Below, piece after piece: positions 60,261 to 64,000 of a stretch of 64,000 nt of DNA. Position numbers and translations under genes: made by a program. This DNA comes from Streptomyces mangrovi (lineage in GTDB: Bacteria > Actinomycetota > Actinomycetes > Streptomycetales > Streptomycetaceae). The notes under the pieces were generated by a model. That model did not search any database and was not told the DNA's origin. It saw only the letters and a list, made by a program, of their open reading frames with translations. The stretch is from NCBI RefSeq assembly GCF_900114215.1, contig NZ_FOSG01000005.1, positions 186,001 to 250,000 of the forward strand. The letters run 5' to 3'. The number at the start of each line of letters is the position of its first letter. Positions within the stretch are counted from its first letter, which is position 1.

Positions 60261-63200
60261 TCAGTCCTCGGCCGGGGCCGAGACGGACGGCGGGTTCTGC
60301 TGCTCGGCCGCCGCGGTCTTGCGGGCGGCCGTCTTCTTGGCGGCCGCCTTGGCGGTGGCCTTGGAGGCCGCCGTCTTGGCGGTGGCCTTCTTCGCCGTCG
60401 TCTTCTCGGCCGCCGCGGTCTTGCGGGCGGCCGTCTTCTTGGCGGCCGCCTTCTTGGCCGTCGTCTTCTTGGCGGCGGTCTTCTTCGCCGTGGACGCGGT
60501 CTTCTTGGCGGCGGTCTTCTTCGCCGTCTTGCGGGCCGTCCCCTTCGCCGGAGCGGCTTCCTCGGCGGGAGCCTCCCCGGAGACCTCGGCGGCGGCCTCC
60601 GGTTCGGCTGCGGCCTCCGGTTCACCTGCGGGCTCGGCGGACGGAACGGCGGGCTCGGTGATCTCGGCCGTCTCGGGAGATCCGGCCGGAGCCGCGGCAC
60701 GGCGCACCACACGGCGGCGCGGACGGGCCGGCGCAGCGGGCTCGGGGGCGGGCTCCGCCGCCCCGGCCGGCTCCTGCGCCGGCGCCTGCGGCGCCTCCTC
60801 GGCCGCCGGAACCACCGTCACCGCGGCCTCCACCTCGGCAGCCGCCCTCGGCGGACCCGCCGGAGCCGACACCTTGCGCGCACCACGGCGCCGGGCACGC
60901 GGCGCCGCCTCCTGCTCGGCCGGCTCGGACACGGCGGCCTCGGGCGCGACTGCCTCGGGCGCGACTGCCTCGGGCGCGGGGATCTCGGCCTGAGCCTCCA
61001 CGGGCTCCGCCGCCCCGGCCGGCTCCTGCGCCGGCGCCTGCGGCGCCTCCTCGGCCGCCGGAACCACCGTCACCGCGGCCTCCACCTCGGCAGCCGCCCT
61101 CGGCGGACCGGCCGGAGCCGACACCTTGCGGCCGCCGGTGCGCCGCCGCCTGCGGCCGCGCCGGGCGGCCTCCTCGGCCTCGGCGGCGCTGCTGTACAGC
61201 TCCTCGTCCGGGACGAACTCCGGCTCCGGCAGCGCGGCCGGCGCGGCGGCCTCCGCCGCCACCTCGGCGGGCGTCTCGGCCGCCGACTCCTCCACGGAGG
61301 GCGCGGCGGCCTCGGCCGGCGCCTCGGCGGCAGGGAGCTCGGCAGGGGCTTCGGGCTGCTGGGCCGCGGCCTTGCCCTTCTTCCTGCCGCGCTTGCCGCC
61401 ACCGCCGCCGCCCTGGGTCTGCACCTGCTCCATATGGACGATCAGGCCCCGGCCGTTGCAGTGCACACAGGTCTCGGAGAAGGACTCCAGCAGCCCCTGG
61501 CCGACCCGCTTGCGCGTCATCTGGACCAGCCCCAGCGAGGTGACCTCGGCCACCTGGTGCTTGGTGCGGTCGCGCCCCAGGCACTCCAGCAGGCGCCGCA
61601 TCACCAGGTCGCGGTTGGACTCCAGCACCATGTCGATGAAGTCGATCACGATGATGCCGCCGAGGTCGCGCAGCCTGAGCTGCCGCACGATCTCCTCGGC
61701 CGCCTCCAGGTTGTTCCTGGTGACCGTCTCCTCCAGGTTGCCGCCCTGGCCGGTGAACTTGCCGGTGTTGACGTCGATCACGACCATCGCCTCGGTGCGG
61801 TCGATGACCAGCGATCCGCCGCTGGGCAGCCAGACCTTGCGGTCCAGCGCCTTCATCAGCTGCTCGTCGATCCGGTAGGTGGCGAAGACGTCCACCTCGG
61901 AGGTCCAGCGCTGGAGCCGGTCGGCGAGGTCCGGCGCGACGTGCGAGACGTACCCGTGGATCGTCTCCCACGCCTGGTCGCCGCTGATGACGACCTTGGA
62001 GAAGTCCTCGTTGAAGATGTCGCGGACGACCCGGACGGTCATGTCCGGCTCGCCGTAGAGCAGCGTCGGCGCGCCGCCCTTGCGGGCCTTCTGCTGGATC
62101 TCCTCCCACTGTGCCTGGAGCCGCTCGACGTCGCGGCGCAGCTCGTCCTCGCTGGCGCCCTCGGCGGCGGTGCGGACGATGACGCCCGCGTCCTCGGGGA
62201 CGACCCGCTTGAGGATCTGCTTGAGCCGGGCCCGCTCGGTGTCCGGCAGCTTGCGGCTGATGCCGGTCATCGAGCCCTCGGGCACGTAGACCAGGTAGCG
62301 GCCGGGGAGGGAGACCTGGCTGGTCAGCCGGGCCCCCTTGTGGCCGATCGGGTCCTTGGTCACCTGGACCAGGACGGACTGGCCGGACTTGAGCGCGGTC
62401 TCGATCCGGCGCGGACCGCCGGACAGGCCCAGCGACTCGAAGTTCACCTCACCGGCGTACAGGACGGCGTTGCGCCCCTTGCCGATGTCGACGAAGGCGG
62501 CCTCCATCGACGGCAGGACGTTCTGGACCTTGCCCAGGTAGACGTTGCCGACGTAGCTGGTGGCCTGCTCCTTGTTGACGAAGTGCTCGACGAGGACGCC
62601 GTCCTCCAGCACCCCGATCTGGGTGCGCTCGCCGCTCTGGCGAACGACCATGACGCGCTCGACGGCCTCGCGGCGGGCCAGGAACTCGGCCTCGGTGATG
62701 ATCGGGACACGGCGGCGGCCCTGCTCCCGTCCCTCGCGGCGGCGCTGCTTCTTGGCCTCCAGACGGGTGGAGCCCTTGATGGACTGCACGCCGTCGGAGC
62801 TCTCGGAGGGCTCGTCCTTCTTCTTCCGCGGCTCGCGCACCTTGACGACCGTGCGCTCCGGGTCGTCCGGGGCCACCTCGGCGGCCTGGGGCTCGGCCTC
62901 GCCGCTGCGGCGGCGGCGACGCCGACGGCGGCGCGAGGTGCTGCTGGAGGCTCCCTGGTGCTCCTCGGCGTCCTCGCCCCGCTCCCCGTCCTCCCGGCCG
63001 CCCCCGTCGGCCGCTGCCCCGGTCTCCCCGGCGCTCTCCCGGGCCTCGTCTCCCTCGTCGCCCTCACCGGCGTCCTCGGAGGTCTCGGTGTCGGAGCCGC
63101 GACGGCGGCGGCGCCCGCCGCGGCGACGGCGACGCGAGGGACGCTCCTCGCCCTCGTCGGACTCACCCCGGCCGTAGGTCTCCTCGTCCTCCTCGCCGCC

Positions 63201-64000
63201 TTCCCCGGCGGCTCCGGACCCGGCCCGGGTCTCCGCGGCCTCCCCGGCCTCGGCGGCGGGCTGCTCGTCCCGCTCCTCCCGCTCGGCGGGCTCGCCGTTC
63301 CTGCGGCGGCGACGGCGGCGGGCCGCGACGCGCTCCTCCCGCTCGGCCTCCGCCGTGCCGCCGGTCTCGGTCCCGTACTCCTCGGAGGTCTCCGGCTCCT
63401 CTTCCTCCTCCTCGGCGGACTCCGTGGCGGCGGCCGCAGCGGTCTCGGGGGTCTGGAAGACCGGCTCGGCGAACACGGGCGCCTGGAACACCGCCACCGG
63501 CGCCATCGGCGGCTTCCTGCGGGAACGCCGGGGAGGGGCGGGCTCGGACTCGGCGGCGGGCTCGGACTCGGCGGTCTGCGCGGGCTTCTCCGCCTCGGCG
63601 GCCTCGGCGGCCCTCACCTTCGCGGACTTCCGGGTCCTCGCGGGACGCTCCGCCTCGGCGGGGGTCCCGGCCGAGGCCTCGGCCGGCTCCTCGGCGGTGG
63701 GCTTCTCCTGCGCGGTCTCCTGCCGGTCGGCCTTCTCGGCGGTCCTGCGGGTGCGCCGCCGGGTACGGGCGGGGGCCTGCTGCTCCTCGGCGGCCGGTGC
63801 GACGGACTCGGCGGGAGCCTCCGCCCCGGCCGGCTGCGCCGCTTCGGCGGTGGGCTCGGGCTCCGCGCTCTGTGCGGCCGCCTGCGGCGGGCCCGCGGGA
63901 GCGGAGGCCCGGCGGGCGGCACGGCGGCGCGTACGCGCCGGGGCCGGCTGCTCCTCGGCCACGGCGGGTTCGAGGGCGCCGCCCGTCTCGGGCGTCTCGG
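60261..64000 (-). CDS. rne: RNase E/G family endoribonuclease, 5' end outside window
   Basis: At least 1245 residues; the frame is open to the window edge. The long N-terminal region is disordered, Ala/Glu/Pro- and Arg-rich. The catalytic core has the S1 domain (SYVGNVYLGKVQNVLPSMEAAFVDIGKGRNAVLYAGEV), GHKGARLTSQVSLPGRYLVYVPE, GGIIVIDFIDMVLESNRD and the zinc-link-like CVHCNGRG. It cleaves mRNA and processes rRNA. The C-terminal region contains a 129-base duplicated block and a Lys/Ala tail of AAKKTA units, similar to histone H1, expected to bind RNA. The actinobacterial layout with arms on both sides of the core fits S. coelicolor RNase ES. The GTG at 63962 is internal. Confidence 0.94.
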   Translation of the reverse strand, partial: ETPETGGALEPAVAEEQPAPARTRRRAARRASAPAGPPQAAAQSAEPEPTAEAAQPAGAEAPAESVAPAAEEQQAPARTRRRTRRTAEKADRQETAQEKPTAEEPAEASAGTPAEAERPARTRKSAKVRAAEAAEAEKPAQTAESEPAAESEPAPPRRSRRKPPMAPVAVFQAPVFAEPVFQTPETAAAAATESAEEEEEEPETSEEYGTETGGTAEAEREERVAARRRRRRRNGEPAEREERDEQPAAEAGEAAETRAGSGAAGEGGEEDEETYGRGESDEGEERPSRRRRRGGRRRRRGSDTETSEDAGEGDEGDEARESAGETGAAADGGGREDGERGEDAEEHQGASSSTSRRRRRRRRRSGEAEPQAAEVAPDDPERTVVKVREPRKKKDEPSESSDGVQSIKGSTRLEAKKQRRREGREQGRRRVPIITEAEFLARREAVERVMVVRQSGERTQIGVLEDGVLVEHFVNKEQATSYVGNVYLGKVQNVLPSMEAAFVDIGKGRNAVLYAGEVNFESLGLSGGPRRIETALKSGQSVLVQVTKDPIGHKGARLTSQVSLPGRYLVYVPEGSMTGISRKLPDTERARLKQILKRVVPEDAGVIVRTAAEGASEDELRRDVERLQAQWEEIQQKARKGGAPTLLYGEPDMTVRVVRDIFNEDFSKVVISGDQAWETIHGYVSHVAPDLADRLQRWTSEVDVFATYRIDEQLMKALDRKVWLPSGGSLVIDRTEAMVVIDVNTGKFTGQGGNLEETVTRNNLEAAEEIVRQLRLRDLGGIIVIDFIDMVLESNRDLVMRRLLECLGRDRTKHQVAEVTSLGLVQMTRKRVGQGLLESFSETCVHCNGRGLIVHMEQVQTQGGGGGGKRGRKKGKAAAQQPEAPAELPAAEAPAEAAAPSVEESAAETPAEVAAEAAAPAALPEPEFVPDEELYSSAAEAEEAARRGRRRRRTGGRKVSAPAGPPRAAAEVEAAVTVVPAAEEAPQAPAQEPAGAAEPVEAQAEIPAPEAVAPEAVAPEAAVSEPAEQEAAPRARRRGARKVSAPAGPPRAAAEVEAAVTVVPAAEEAPQAPAQEPAGAAEPAPEPAAPARPRRRVVRRAAAPAGSPETAEITEPAVPSAEPAGEPEAAAEPEAAAEVSGEAPAEEAAPAKGTARKTAKKTAAKKTASTAKKTAAKKTTAKKAAAKKTAARKTAAAEKTTAKKATAKTAASKATAKAAAKKTAARKTAAAEQQNPPSVSAPAED
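60750..60878 (-). repeat. 129-bp direct repeat in rne, copy 1
   Basis: Matches 61002-61130 with one base difference. It encodes the KVSAPAGPPRAAAEVEAAV to EPAGAAEP segment. The copies are offset by 252 bases, a multiple of three, so the duplication keeps frame. Confidence 0.93.
61002..61130 (-). repeat. 129-bp direct repeat in rne, copy 2
   Basis: Second copy of the block at 60750-60878. Between the two lies a shorter 15-base tandem (gcgactgcctcgggc twice, about 60949-60978). Confidence 0.93.

Overview
The window is a high-GC actinobacterial chromosome segment, almost certainly Streptomyces. Third codon positions are mostly G or C, GTG starts are frequent, and the backbone order (hemW, fadD-type ligase, lepA/rpsT, holA, comEC-comEA, degV-type gene, leuS, rsfS, LCP gene, nadD, proA/proB, obgE-rpmA-rplU-rne) is the conserved core order I recall from Streptomyces. 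No replication origin, rRNA operon or CRISPR array is present.

Layout. Positions 1-9157: DUF3097 gene end, hemW, a small membrane gene, an acyl-CoA synthetase, lepA divergent from rpsT, holA, a small unknown gene, and an oxidase-like gene with an in-frame stop. Positions 9158-19165: comEC, cut in two by a 7.5-kb mobile element (about 9755-17230). The element encodes three overlapping tyrosine recombinases, a small coiled-coil protein (a recombinase-trio, Tn554-like module) and one convergent cargo gene for a HEPN-like protein with three zinc knuckles. Its ends carry matching TCTCATGAGA palindromes. Removing it restores the THFHADH metal-binding motif of ComEC in frame. Positions 19162-25271: comEA, DegV-type gene, a coiled-coil membrane protein, glcD-glcF. 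Positions 25342-30779: leuS with an attenuator-type leader (12-residue peptide with three Leu codons), two near-identical tRNA-Ala(GGC) genes, a GT87 glycosyltransferase and a zinc-ribbon gene.

Positions 30933-40058 hold a phosphatase, rsfS, a divergent LCP-type wall protein, nadD, a small membrane protein, an M48 protease, two membrane proteins sharing a VFDESFVRAA motif, proA and a small gene. proB (40229-41380) is separated from obgE by about 16 kb of accessory genes. These are two small membrane proteins, a frameshifted secreted RHS-repeat gene, a secreted phospholipase-D-like gene, and four genes for a teichoic-acid-like surface polymer (acyltransferase, GT2, CDP-alcohol phosphotransferase, CDP-glycerol glycerophosphotransferase-like). 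The last two are followed by very long perfect terminator hairpins. The window ends with obgE, rpmA, rplU and most of an RNase E/G gene with repeat-rich tails.

How it fits together: many genes concern translation and ribosome assembly (lepA, rpsT, leuS, tRNAs, rsfS, obgE, rpmA, rplU, rne) and cell-wall or spore-wall building (LCP protein, membrane proteins, polymer enzymes). The most unusual features are the recombinase-trio element with its HEPN/zinc cargo inside comEC, the leuS attenuator, and the broken RHS gene with its possible immunity pair.
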